Of a DNA stretch of 64,000 nt, positions 1 to 8,254 are shown in pieces. This DNA is from Thermonema lapsum (GTDB lineage: Bacteria > Bacteroidota > Bacteroidia > Cytophagales > Thermonemataceae), in NCBI RefSeq assembly GCF_011761635.1, contig NZ_JAASRN010000001.1, positions 1,013,846 to 1,077,845 of the forward strand, in the 5' to 3' direction. The notes under the pieces were generated by a model. The model did not search any database and was not told the DNA's origin. It worked only from the letters and a program-made list of their open reading frames with translations. Positions within the stretch are counted from its first letter, which is position 1. Every line of letters starts with the position of its first letter. A program made the translations under genes and the position numbers.

Positions 1-359
1 GCACCTGCCATACAGTTCGAATCCGTGATAGGCTTCACTTGGTCATAAAGAAAAGCAGCTGAAAAAGCTTTCCGCGTGATTTCCTCCCCTGTCCATCGTT
101 TTTGCCAGGCAGCCAAGATGGTACGTGCCGCATAAGCAACTGCCCAGCCCACACAGTCGCCACGGTCACCCTGATTTTGGGGCGTAGGGCAATAAGCACG
201 CAAGGAAAAACGAGGAGGCACTTGGTTCAGGGCAGCACGATTTAAAGGAGCAACAACCGGCACCCGATGATAAGCCACCGAGTCATAGATATACCCCTGC
301 GCCCAGCTTAAGCGGACTGCCCACAAAGGCAGCAAAAAAAGTACGACATGGAAAGTCAT
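1..359 (-). CDS. Papain-like (C1 family) cysteine peptidase, N-terminal part; runs off the window
   Basis: Reading from the ATG at 359 gives 119 open codons to the window edge. The first 20 residues form a signal peptide (hydrophobic stretch ending in SWAQG). At about residues 62-75 stands QNQGDRGDCVGWAVAY, which is the papain-type active-site segment (oxyanion Gln, then Gly-x-Cys-x-x-Trp-Ala with Cys as nucleophile). The protein is therefore probably an exported cysteine peptidase; the His and Asn of the triad lie outside the window. An A-rich stretch precedes the ATG, as is usual for this genome. It is divergent from holA, with 89 bp between the two starts. An inactive relative or a bacteriocin-type peptidase cannot be excluded. 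Confidence 0.72.
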   Translation of the reverse strand, partial: MTFHVVLFLLPLWAVRLSWAQGYIYDSVAYHRVPVVAPLNRAALNQVPPRFSLRAYCPTPQNQGDRGDCVGWAVAYAARTILAAWQKRWTGEEITRKAFSAAFLYDQVKPITDSNCMAG

Positions 360-448
360 TTTACAAGAAAAAGCACTTTTAAGCATTCTTCCAGTTTTTG
401 GTAAATTAGCCAAAAAGTTTCATTCAGCTAAAAGCGCTTTTTAAATTT

Positions 449-1495
449 ATGGCAATTGTTAGTGCCCAAGATGTGTTATCCCAACTGCAATCCGGCAAAG
501 AGGTTGCAGCAATGTACCTTTTGCATGGAGAAGAAGATTTTTTTATAGACCAAGTAGCGCAATACTTCGAGCACTCTTTTCTGCCGCCCGAAGCGAGGGA
601 CTTCAACCAAAGTGTGCTTTACGGCAAAGACATAAGCGTAGGCGATATTGTCAATCACGCACGCAGCTTCCCTATGATGTACAACCGCCGTTTGGTGCTT
701 GTCAAAGAATTTCAGGCGGTCAAAGACCTCAAAGAAAGCAAAAGCCTCAAACTATTAGAACGATATGCTCAAGCACCTTTGGCTTCGACCGTGCTGGTTT
801 TGTGCCACAAAGGAGGCTTTTTCGAAAAAACTAAGCCAGTGTACAAAGTCATTGAGAAACAAGGAGTCGTTGTAGAGTCTAAACCGCTTTACGACAACCA
901 AGTTCCTAAGTGGATTGAGCAATATGTGCAAAGCAAAGGGGCAAAAATAGAACCGGCAGCCGTGCAGTTGCTTTTTGAGCAGGTAGGCAACAACTTGAGC
1001 CGCCTGAGCCATGAGATAGACAAAATACTGCTAAATTTTCAAGAAGACGACAATAAAATCATAAAAGCGCAGGCTGTTTACGAATATGTGGGCATCAGCC
1101 GTGAATATAATGTGTTTGAACTACAAAAAGCCTTAGGGCAAAAGCAGGTAGCCCAGTGCCTCAAGATTATACACTATGCCTCGCGTAACCCCAAGGCAAT
1201 GCCTGCCATTCCTACCATTGCCATGCTTTACCGCTACATCAACCAACTACTTTTGGTACACCACGCCCCCGACAAGTCGGAGAAAGCTTTGGCTGCGCTG
1301 CTGGGCGTCCATCCTTTCTTCGTAAAGGAATATGTGCAGGCAAGCAAGCATTATCAGGCGCCCGAATTGTATCATATGCTGCGCGTACTCTTGGAAGCCG
1401 ACAAGCGCGCCAAAGGAGTTGATGCTCCCCCCGCTTCCGACACCGCCATCCTCCAAGAAATGATATATCAATTTTTTATACCTTCACAAACATGA
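449..1495 (+). CDS. holA: DNA polymerase III, delta subunit (clamp loader)
   Basis: 348 residues, the normal size of HolA. The N-terminus has the family's LLHGEEDFFIDQVAQYF nucleotide-fold start, followed by FPMMYNRRLVLVKEF at about residues 72-86, and a C-terminal helical domain with the LARLSHEI-like stretch NNLSRLSHEIDKILL. HolA opens the beta sliding clamp within the clamp-loader complex. The stop overlaps the next gene's start (ATGA), so the downstream membrane-protein gene is probably translated from the same mRNA. Start chosen at the first ATG, which places the conserved N-terminus correctly. Confidence 0.93.
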   Translation: MAIVSAQDVLSQLQSGKEVAAMYLLHGEEDFFIDQVAQYFEHSFLPPEARDFNQSVLYGKDISVGDIVNHARSFPMMYNRRLVLVKEFQAVKDLKESKSLKLLERYAQAPLASTVLVLCHKGGFFEKTKPVYKVIEKQGVVVESKPLYDNQVPKWIEQYVQSKGAKIEPAAVQLLFEQVGNNLSRLSHEIDKILLNFQEDDNKIIKAQAVYEYVGISREYNVFELQKALGQKQVAQCLKIIHYASRNPKAMPAIPTIAMLYRYINQLLLVHHAPDKSEKALAALLGVHPFFVKEYVQASKHYQAPELYHMLRVLLEADKRAKGVDAPPASDTAILQEMIYQFFIPSQT

Positions 1496-1818
1496 GCGAA
1501 CTAAAGGAACTGCTGAAAGATTATTTGCTGCTGCGCTACGAGCAAGGCAAGCTCGACATAGAAGAGCGCATAGACAAGGTTGCCCACTCGTTGGTAAGTC
1601 TGCTGTTTATAAGCAGCTTGCTTTCTTCTGCCCTGCTCTTTATCAGTCTGGGCATTGCTTTCTGGATAAATGCACGGTTGCATAGCGACTTTTTGGGCTT
1701 TCTCATCGTAGGTGGGATGTCGTTGTTGCTGCTACTGTTATTCTTCTTTTTTCGCACAAAATTTCCTTTTTATCAGCGTTTAGTCGATAAAGTAAAAGAA
1801 AATATCCATGTCTCTTAA
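1492..1818 (+). CDS. Small membrane protein of the phage-holin-3/YqjE-like family
   Basis: 108 residues: a charged N-terminal helix (residues 1-28, rich in Glu/Arg/Lys), two transmembrane segments at about 34-57 and 68-86, and a basic C-terminal tail. This layout matches the putative holin superfamily III / YqjE-like proteins found next to a one-TM partner in many Bacteroidota; the cellular role is not known, and the holin name does not imply lysis. It overlaps holA by 4 nt (ATGA) and the next gene by 11 nt, so the three look co-transcribed and translationally coupled. Confidence 0.7.
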   Translation: MSELKELLKDYLLLRYEQGKLDIEERIDKVAHSLVSLLFISSLLSSALLFISLGIAFWINARLHSDFLGFLIVGGMSLLLLLLFFFFRTKFPFYQRLVDKVKENIHVS

Positions 1819-2305
1819 ACAACTGCTTGAAGACCCTGCTTACCAAAGTCTTTCGATAGAAGAGCGCAAACTGCTTTTAAAAAAGCTGCAAGCCGAATAC
1901 GAAGAAAGTATCAAACAACAGGCTGCTGAAACGGCTGCCCACTGGCAACAACAGCTTAAAAAAGTGGCTATAGGTGCTGCCGTAGGGATTGCAGTGCTGG
2001 CTGCCGTACAGTGGTTTTTATCTAAAAAGAAAAAGCAGAAACACCCTACTCTACCGCCTGAGTCTCTTGCTCAACAAGCGGTGCAAATGCCTATTTATAC
2101 CCCAATGCCCAAGCAAAAGAAGGCATGGCACTACTTCTGGGATTATCTACAAAAAGAAGCCGGGCATCTACTGGCTCATGAACTGAGTAAACAAATTCGT
2201 AAATTCGCAGAACAAACCATTCATCCAAAAACCAATGGGCATGGTGTTTCCCAAAATACAAGCCCTTCAGAAAGAGGGGCAGAAAGCCCTGGCAGTACTT
2301 ATTGA
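1808..2305 (+). CDS. Hypothetical one-TM protein with coiled N-terminus
   Basis: 165 residues, not recognised as a named family. Residues 1-50 are a charged amphipathic helix; residues about 55-72 (VAIGAAVGIAVLAAVQWFL) form one transmembrane segment followed at once by a run of lysines; the rest is soluble and ends in a polar Ser/Pro-rich tail. With the preceding two-TM protein it resembles the YqjE/YqjD-type gene pairs of envelope-associated proteins, but that is inference from layout only. Its 3' end overlaps the start of the GGGP synthase gene by about 65-71 nt, which is a long overlap; either start of the next gene leaves this frame open to its own stop. Confidence 0.65.
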   Translation: MSLKQLLEDPAYQSLSIEERKLLLKKLQAEYEESIKQQAAETAAHWQQQLKKVAIGAAVGIAVLAAVQWFLSKKKKQKHPTLPPESLAQQAVQMPIYTPMPKQKKAWHYFWDYLQKEAGHLLAHELSKQIRKFAEQTIHPKTNGHGVSQNTSPSERGAESPGSTY

Positions 2306-3002
2306 CCCGGACGACACAGACCACGAGCGTTGCCAGCTATTAGCAGCACACGCCTGCAAAGCAGGGGCTCACTTTTTCTTTGTAGGTGGCAGCCTTATTG
2401 TCTCCGACCGCCTGCATCATGTCATTGAATGGATACGCAACGTAACGACCCACATACCTATAGTACTTTTTCCCGGAAGTAATCTTCACATCGATTCTGA
2501 AGCCGACGCCATTCTATTCTTATCACTGATTTCGGGGCGGAACCCTGATTATCTCATAGGACAACACGTATTGGCAGCCCCTATCCTCAAACGCAGTGGA
2601 CTGGAGGTTATCTCTACCGGTTACATGCTCATCGACAGTGGCGCTCCCACTACTGTAACTTATATTAGCAATACCACGCCCATACCGCAAAATAAAGGCG
2701 ACATTGCCGCCTGTACTGCCATGGCAGGCGAAATGCTGGGCATGCGTATTATTTACATGGATGCCGGCAGTGGTGCCTCGCAGCCCATCTCTCCGGCAAT
2801 GATAAGAAAAGTACGCAAAGCCATAAGCGCACCACTGATTGTAGGTGGTGGCATTCGCAGCGCTCTCCAAGCCCAACAGGCATGGAATGCAGGCGCCGAT
2901 ATAGTAGTTGTCGGCAATGCCTTTGAAGAAAACCCCCGTTTGGTGTACGACATGTGCCGAGCAGCCGAATATGCAAGCAACGACAGCCTCAAAAAACACT
3001 GA
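2235..3002 (+). CDS. Geranylgeranylglyceryl phosphate (GGGP) synthase family protein
   Basis: 255-residue TIM-barrel prenyltransferase of the GGGPS/PcrB family. Visible landmarks are ALAVLIDPDD near the N-terminus, FVGGSLIVSD, VLFPGSN, the YMDAGSGA segment and the phosphate-binding IVGGGIRSA and IVVVGNAF. The family transfers a prenyl chain to sn-glycerol-1-phosphate, the first committed step of archaeal-type ether lipids; Bacteroidota carry a group of these enzymes whose cellular product is poorly understood. ATG at 2235 or 2241 are both possible (MGMVF or MVF). The start lies inside the preceding gene. It converges on pgk, with a hairpin terminator between them. Confidence 0.87.
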   Translation: MGMVFPKIQALQKEGQKALAVLIDPDDTDHERCQLLAAHACKAGAHFFFVGGSLIVSDRLHHVIEWIRNVTTHIPIVLFPGSNLHIDSEADAILFLSLISGRNPDYLIGQHVLAAPILKRSGLEVISTGYMLIDSGAPTTVTYISNTTPIPQNKGDIAACTAMAGEMLGMRIIYMDAGSGASQPISPAMIRKVRKAISAPLIVGGGIRSALQAQQAWNAGADIVVVGNAFEENPRLVYDMCRAAEYASNDSLKKH

Positions 3003-3075
3003 TTCATTTTCTTGTACAAAAAAACCGGCGGTCTTCTTAATGCCCCTCTTACAAGTTAGTATAAAAAAACAGTGT

Positions 3076-3113
3076 AAGCCCTTCCCTGCTTGACTTTCAA
3101 GAGGCAAGGGCTT
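3076..3113. terminator. Bidirectional hairpin between GGGP synthase and pgk
   Basis: Inverted repeat aagccctt (3076-3083) and aagggctt (3106-3113), with A-rich sequence upstream. It sits between two convergent genes and can serve both. A second short GC hairpin (ccggcggtc region, about 3024-3036) lies just before it. Confidence 0.55.
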
Positions 3114-3156
3114 CGTCAAAGTGTTGATTCTTCAAAGTGTTGATTTGTACTGGTTG

Positions 3157-4344
3157 CTATGCCTCCAATGCCTTTACACCGGGCAGTTCTTTGCCTTCAA
3201 ACAGCTCAAGCAAAGCCCCGCCACCGGTAGATACATAAGACACCCGGTCGGCATATCCTAATTGGTTGATAGCAGCTGCCGAGTCGCCACCGCCTACCAA
3301 GGTGAAAGCCCCTTGGGCGGTTGCTTGGGCTAAGGCTTCGGCTACTGCTTGGGTGCCTCCGGCAAAGGGTTTCATTTCAAAAACCCCCATAGGACCATTC
3401 CACAACACCGTCTTAGATGCCACAATCATATCGTGAAATTGCTTACAGGCTTCGGGACCAATGTCCAAACCCATCCAGCCTGCTGGTATCTGGTTGCTCG
3501 GTGCTGTTTGTGTGTTGGCTGTTTCGGCGAAAGCATCTGCCACTACCGAGTCCACAGGCAATACAAGCTGCACTCCTCTTTCTTTTGCTTTATTCAGCAG
3601 CTTGCGTGCCAGCTCCAGCGCGTCTTCTTCTACGAGCGAGCTGCCTATCTCACCTCCCATTGCCTTAAAGAATGTGTAAGCCATGCCCCCGCCAATCAGC
3701 AAGTTGTCAACCTTTTCCAATAGGCGCTCAATCACCAATATTTTGTCTGACACCTTGGCACCTCCAATGATGGCTGTAAAAGGGCGCTCTGCTTCCTCCA
3801 TCACACGGCGTGCGTTGTCCAGTTCTGCCTGCATCACATAGCCGCACACTTTATCTTTGAAGAAGCGTGCCAACACTGCCGTAGAGGCATGCGCACGGTG
3901 TGCCGCACCAAAGGCATCGTTCACATACACATCCGCCAGTGCCGCTAACTGTTTGGCAAACTGCTCATCGCCCTTAGTTTCTTCTTTGTAAAAACGTACA
4001 TTTTCCAGAAGGAGTACCTCTCCGCTCTGCAACTGTGCCGCCGCTGCTTCTACCTTTTCACCTATGCAGTCCTCTACAAAGTACACCTTTGTACCCAAAG
4101 CTCGTTGCAGGTAACCAACCAAGTGTTTAAGGGAAAAACGTTCTTCCCGCTCTCCTTTGGGACGCCCCAAATGGGAAAGCAAAATGGCAGCGCCGCCATC
4201 GTTCAGTATTTTTTGGATGGTAGGCAATGAGGCTTTCAGTCGGGTGTCGTCTGTAATTTCGAAATGCTCATTCAAGGGTACGTTAAAATCTACGCGCACC
4301 AGGGCTTTCTTGCCCGCAAAATTGTATTGGTCGAGGTATATCAT
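3157..4344 (-). CDS. pgk: Phosphoglycerate kinase
   Basis: 395 residues, full length for bacterial PGK. It shows the N-terminal RVDFNVPL motif, SHLGRPKG (residues about 58-65), the substrate-binding arginine region LLENVRFYKEE, VNDAFGAAHRAHAS, IIGGAKVSDKI, and the C-terminal nucleotide-loop GGGDSAAA with STGGGA. It interconverts 1,3-bisphosphoglycerate and 3-phosphoglycerate with ATP formation in glycolysis. It is read in the same direction as the upstream phosphatase gene but a strong terminator lies in the 129-bp gap, so it probably has its own promoter. Confidence 0.97.
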   Translation of the reverse strand: MIYLDQYNFAGKKALVRVDFNVPLNEHFEITDDTRLKASLPTIQKILNDGGAAILLSHLGRPKGEREERFSLKHLVGYLQRALGTKVYFVEDCIGEKVEAAAAQLQSGEVLLLENVRFYKEETKGDEQFAKQLAALADVYVNDAFGAAHRAHASTAVLARFFKDKVCGYVMQAELDNARRVMEEAERPFTAIIGGAKVSDKILVIERLLEKVDNLLIGGGMAYTFFKAMGGEIGSSLVEEDALELARKLLNKAKERGVQLVLPVDSVVADAFAETANTQTAPSNQIPAGWMGLDIGPEACKQFHDMIVASKTVLWNGPMGVFEMKPFAGGTQAVAEALAQATAQGAFTLVGGGDSAAAINQLGYADRVSYVSTGGGALLELFEGKELPGVKALEA

Positions 4345-4406
4345 GGGTGAAGAAGTGTTTTTGTTAAAACGAACAATTGCAATAAAAGCGCTCGCAATTT
4401 GCTAAA

Positions 4407-4442
4407 AAAGCAGCAGCTCTCCAAGATGAAAAGAGAGCTGCT
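4407..4442 (-). terminator. Intrinsic terminator after the SpoIIE-type phosphatase gene
   Basis: A 10-bp perfect stem agcagctctc / gagagctgct (4412-4421 with 4433-4442), read on the minus strand, is followed directly by a run of six T (TTTTTTAGC). It separates the phosphatase gene from pgk. Confidence 0.8.
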
Positions 4443-4473
4443 ACTTTCAGTAATGAGGGCGGGCAGTCAAAAA

Positions 4474-6792
4474 CTACACGCGCACGGCTACCAGAGAAAT
4501 ATCATCACGCTGTTCGGCACCTCGCATGTATTCGCGCAGGGTTTGCTCCAGCACTTCTTTCTGCTTTTCAAGAGGTTCATGAGCAACGGAGGCAAGTAAT
4601 TGAAGGAATCGCTTCTCGCCAAATTTTTTGCGCTCCGCAGCATCATGCTGATCGATAAAACCATCGCTACCCAAGTAGATGTAACTACCCTTAGGCATTT
4701 CTATCACATGACGTTCAAAGCCCAGTTCTTCGTTTTGAATACCTCCAATAGAACGGCGGGTACCTTTTACCATCTTGGGTTCAGTTGTCCCTTTTTCGAT
4801 ATAGTAAAGTGGACGGCGGGCACCGGCAAAAGTTACCACTACGGTTTCCCTGTCCTTATCTTCGATGGTAGCCAAACCTACATCCATGCCATCACGATTT
4901 TCCGACTCTCCCTGATGCAATGCCAAACGCACCTCTTTGTGCAATTTATGAAGAACAGCATCCGGTTCAGTGAGGTTTTGCAGCTTAATCAGCTTGTCTA
5001 AAAGCATGTTTCCAATCAAGCTCATGAAAGCGCCCGGCACCCCATGCCCGGTGCAGTCAACAGAAGCTACTATTTTTTTGGTGCCCTTGGCATACACCCA
5101 ATAGAAGTCGCCCGAAACCACATCTCGGGGCCAGAAAATCACAAAATACTCCTTAAACAACACGCTGAAAATAGCATTGCTTGGCAGTACTGCCTGCTGA
5201 ATGATTTTTGCGGCTTTGATACTGCTTTGAATGCGTTCGTTTTGTAGCGCCAGTTCTTTTCTTTGTCTTTCAATCTCTTCATTTTTCTGTGCCAAAGCAC
5301 GGTTGGCTTTACGCGTTTGTATCAGCCCTATTGCTACCAAGACAATGACAGCGGCAGCCAAGCCCAAGACCAATACATAGTATTTTTGTATTTCTTTTTC
5401 CCTTTCAGCTGCCAATTCGGCTTGCCGGCGTGCTTCGGCTTCGGCTTTGGCACGTGCTTGGGCTTCTTGCTGAGCCTTTAAGGCTTCGGCAGCTGATTTT
5501 TCTGCCTGTACCTTGGCAATAGAGTCGGCTGCTGCCTTCTGACGAGCAGCTTCGGCACGGGCACGCTCCAGCTCTATGGCTCGCTCGCGCTCCAAGGCAA
5601 GGCGACGCTGGCGCTCCAACTCTGCTTCTTTTTCGGCACGTAGCCTTTCTTCTTCTAACAATTTCAGCTGGGCTTCGCGCAGTTCCTTTTCTTTTTGTAT
5701 GCGTTCGCGCTCGGCTCGCTCTTTTTCTTGTGCCAACTGCGCCTCGCGTAATGCCGACTCGCGCTGCATCAGCTCCAATTGGTAGCGCAACTGTTCACGC
5801 TGGCGTATCTCCTCCTGCACCCGCAGTTTGTTCTCCACCTCGAGGCGTTTTTGCTCATATTCTGCCATTTTATCGTAGCGCTTGCGGCTCCGGTAGAGGT
5901 CTTCCATCACCTTATAGCTAAACGCCAGCGTTTCCAAATCATCGACTTCCTGCGCTAATTTGATAGCTGTTTCAGCCGCATAGAAGGCTTTGTTCATACG
6001 GTTCGAGAGCATTTCATTGATGGCTACATAGTTATAGACTTTTGCCATCTCCGACTTGTCGCCGCTTTCACTGGCAATAGTCAATGCTTGATTGTAATAG
6101 TCGGTAGCACGGTCGTATTGGCGCAGGTTGGTGTAAAGCACCCCTATATTTTGCAAGACAACGGCTAATTCCGATTTTTTAAAAACATCTGGGTTTTCTT
6201 TTACTAAGGTATAGGCTTTGTCAAAGGCGTCGAGCGCGCGCTCCGGTGAGCTAACTTTCTTGTGCAAGAAACCAAGGTTGTTGTAGAGTTTAACTTGGCT
6301 ACGTTTATCCTTTAATTGCTTGGCTAAGGTAAGCGCCTCTTCGGTATATTCGAGCGCACGCCGGTAGTCTTCTGCTTTAGATGCCACCTCGGCAAGGGCT
6401 TCGAGAATGTACAACTCACCCCTTTTATTGCCCCATTGGCGGTAAATAAAAAGTATTTGTTTATATATATTCTCCGATTTTTTGTATTCTTTTAGCTCGG
6501 CATGACAAATAGCATTCCGCTCCATCACGCTAATGCGCTGCTCGAAGCCAAAGCGGTCCACCGGAATATCTTGCATCATCTTTGCAGCGTTCTCGTAATA
6601 CTCTATAGCTTTAGAGTACACACGTTTCGCCTCATAACTCAACCCTATCTGATAGGCTATTTCGGCTTTGGCTTCGGGCGAAGAAGCGGCATTGTATTGC
6701 TCAATGAGTTGATCCACATTCTGCGCCGCGGCGTCCATACCAAAGAGCACACAAGTAATAAACAACAAAAAGGCAATCTTTATCTTCTGCAT
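4474..6792 (-). CDS. TPR sensor with membrane anchor and SpoIIE-type PP2C phosphatase domain
   Basis: 772 residues. Signal peptide 1-23 (ending DAAAQ); about six TPR repeats from 40 to 300; a very long charged Arg/Glu/Ala coiled coil from about 310 to 470; one transmembrane helix at about 471-492; a short second coiled coil; then a SpoIIE/PP2C-type Ser/Thr phosphatase domain from about 540 to the end with SGDFYW (560-565), DCTGHGVPGAF (from 579) and LGSDGFIDQ metal-binding motifs. The arrangement puts the TPRs outside the cytoplasmic membrane and the phosphatase inside, so it is likely a signal transducer acting on a partner-switching anti-sigma system; no such partner lies in the window. Signals and target are unknown. 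Confidence 0.88.
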   Translation of the reverse strand: MQKIKIAFLLFITCVLFGMDAAAQNVDQLIEQYNAASSPEAKAEIAYQIGLSYEAKRVYSKAIEYYENAAKMMQDIPVDRFGFEQRISVMERNAICHAELKEYKKSENIYKQILFIYRQWGNKRGELYILEALAEVASKAEDYRRALEYTEEALTLAKQLKDKRSQVKLYNNLGFLHKKVSSPERALDAFDKAYTLVKENPDVFKKSELAVVLQNIGVLYTNLRQYDRATDYYNQALTIASESGDKSEMAKVYNYVAINEMLSNRMNKAFYAAETAIKLAQEVDDLETLAFSYKVMEDLYRSRKRYDKMAEYEQKRLEVENKLRVQEEIRQREQLRYQLELMQRESALREAQLAQEKERAERERIQKEKELREAQLKLLEEERLRAEKEAELERQRRLALERERAIELERARAEAARQKAAADSIAKVQAEKSAAEALKAQQEAQARAKAEAEARRQAELAAEREKEIQKYYVLVLGLAAAVIVLVAIGLIQTRKANRALAQKNEEIERQRKELALQNERIQSSIKAAKIIQQAVLPSNAIFSVLFKEYFVIFWPRDVVSGDFYWVYAKGTKKIVASVDCTGHGVPGAFMSLIGNMLLDKLIKLQNLTEPDAVLHKLHKEVRLALHQGESENRDGMDVGLATIEDKDRETVVVTFAGARRPLYYIEKGTTEPKMVKGTRRSIGGIQNEELGFERHVIEMPKGSYIYLGSDGFIDQHDAAERKKFGEKRFLQLLASVAHEPLEKQKEVLEQTLREYMRGAEQRDDISLVAVRV

Positions 6793-6882
6793 AACTTACA
6801 CGCTATTTACCACACTTGCTTGTAAGTATAGAGAATCTTTTTTCTTCAAACAAATTTTTCTATTACAAATCACCTCTCTTCT

Positions 6883-8235
6883 TTATCTGATACTCAACTC
6901 ATAACATCCCCAATTGTATGTGGTGTTGCCGTTGTCATCAATGATGTAAGGATTTTCGGGATCGCCTTCTATCAAGGAAATGAAACGATGGGTTTCTTTA
7001 AGTCCTTCGAAATACAACACAAAAGGAATCATTTCGCCATAAGCCAGGGGCACATACGCTGGTTCAGTAGGTATGCCAAAGACTTTTTTCACAGGGAATT
7101 GAGCCGCCGAAGCAATGTCGTAGGCTGTAAAAGCGTTTTTAGCACCCGGAGGGGGGGTATATACTATTGCCCCGTTGTGCAGGGTGATGTTTTGGTAGTG
7201 AAAATATACCAAAGCACCCTTGGGGGTGTATTGAATTTTATCGACATATAAGCCGCCACCGCGCTGGTCGCACTGAAAAGAAAGTTGTTTTTCTTTTTGC
7301 ACCGGATTTTGGGCTAAGAAGCTCTCCAGTGCTTCGCCTCCTTCTTTTAGTGTGCCCTGTGCAAATACAAGCGTGCGCGAGGGGTTACCGCTCCGGTAGC
7401 TGTCTTCGGTTTTACCGTTTCGCGAGCCGTCTTTTACTTCTATACGAGCGTACACACGGCTCAAAGATGCATTTCTGTCTTCGATGACCCCGCTAAACGG
7501 CTGCCCCGAAGCTGTAAAGAATGTTTCTTTCTTCAGTAAATCATAATCATAGATGCGTACGCAATAAGCATTGTTGTTCGGGTAGTATTCCTTCCACTCG
7601 CCCACCCGGCGGTTCATGTCATAGCGTCCTTCTTCCTTGGTGTAGGACTTGCCGGTGCTGTCTGTAAGTATTTTTTTGTAAGCGCCATGAAAAAATTCGT
7701 TGAAACTTTCCCCTACGGGCTTGCGATAGCCTTCCGCCTGAATTTGTGTTCTTGTAGAAAAGAAGGTGAAAAGTACTTTCCACTGCTGTCCTTCTCTGCC
7801 CAAGTACTCCACCCGCTTGTCCACTCCCTCCTTGCCGGGAAAATAGTAGTTTATGCGTTTAAGCTCACCCTTTTCATAATGCTCTTCGGTGTCTAACTCA
7901 CCAAACACATAGTTTTTCACTATACCATCTTTTAGTCCAGCAAAGAAATGCCCCTCCATGATAAGCTGTTTCTCCCCCTCCAGTCCTTCGGTATAAAGTT
8001 TCGCTTCACCATGAAGGGGTTTGCCTTTGAGCATACCCACTCCACTTTGCACGACATTCCCTTCCAACCAAAAATACTCCTTAGAAGGCTCGGGCTTGAT
8101 GCCGGCACAATCGACACACACCGACACCTCCCCCTTGTATTCGTCAGTTTCAATCTTTATGGTTTTCGATTGAAATTGCTGGGCAGCCGCCAAAAAGGGC
8201 ATGCCCAATGCAAAGGAGAGCAGGTAAGCTTTCAT
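6883..8235 (-). CDS. Secreted MORN-like (YwqK-type) repeat protein, copy 2
   Basis: 450 residues with a signal peptide (1-18, LAAAQQ). The mature part begins with an EEYxGEVxVCVDC-type segment with two close cysteines, continues with repeated GKxLHGEAKLYxEG / GExKEYYxN units typical of MORN or YwqK-antitoxin-like repeats (about residues 60-270), and ends in a beta-rich domain with QCDQRGGGLYVDKIQYT and FISLIEGDPENPYII. It is a clear paralogue of the gene just upstream (8255-9628), 19 bp away and same strand, so a tandem duplication now diverged. The function is unknown; MORN units often mediate surface or lipid contacts, which is only a hint here. Confidence 0.75.
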   Translation of the reverse strand: MKAYLLSFALGMPFLAAAQQFQSKTIKIETDEYKGEVSVCVDCAGIKPEPSKEYFWLEGNVVQSGVGMLKGKPLHGEAKLYTEGLEGEKQLIMEGHFFAGLKDGIVKNYVFGELDTEEHYEKGELKRINYYFPGKEGVDKRVEYLGREGQQWKVLFTFFSTRTQIQAEGYRKPVGESFNEFFHGAYKKILTDSTGKSYTKEEGRYDMNRRVGEWKEYYPNNNAYCVRIYDYDLLKKETFFTASGQPFSGVIEDRNASLSRVYARIEVKDGSRNGKTEDSYRSGNPSRTLVFAQGTLKEGGEALESFLAQNPVQKEKQLSFQCDQRGGGLYVDKIQYTPKGALVYFHYQNITLHNGAIVYTPPPGAKNAFTAYDIASAAQFPVKKVFGIPTEPAYVPLAYGEMIPFVLYFEGLKETHRFISLIEGDPENPYIIDDNGNTTYNWGCYELSIR

Positions 8236-8254
8236 GGCACATAGAATTTAGTTG

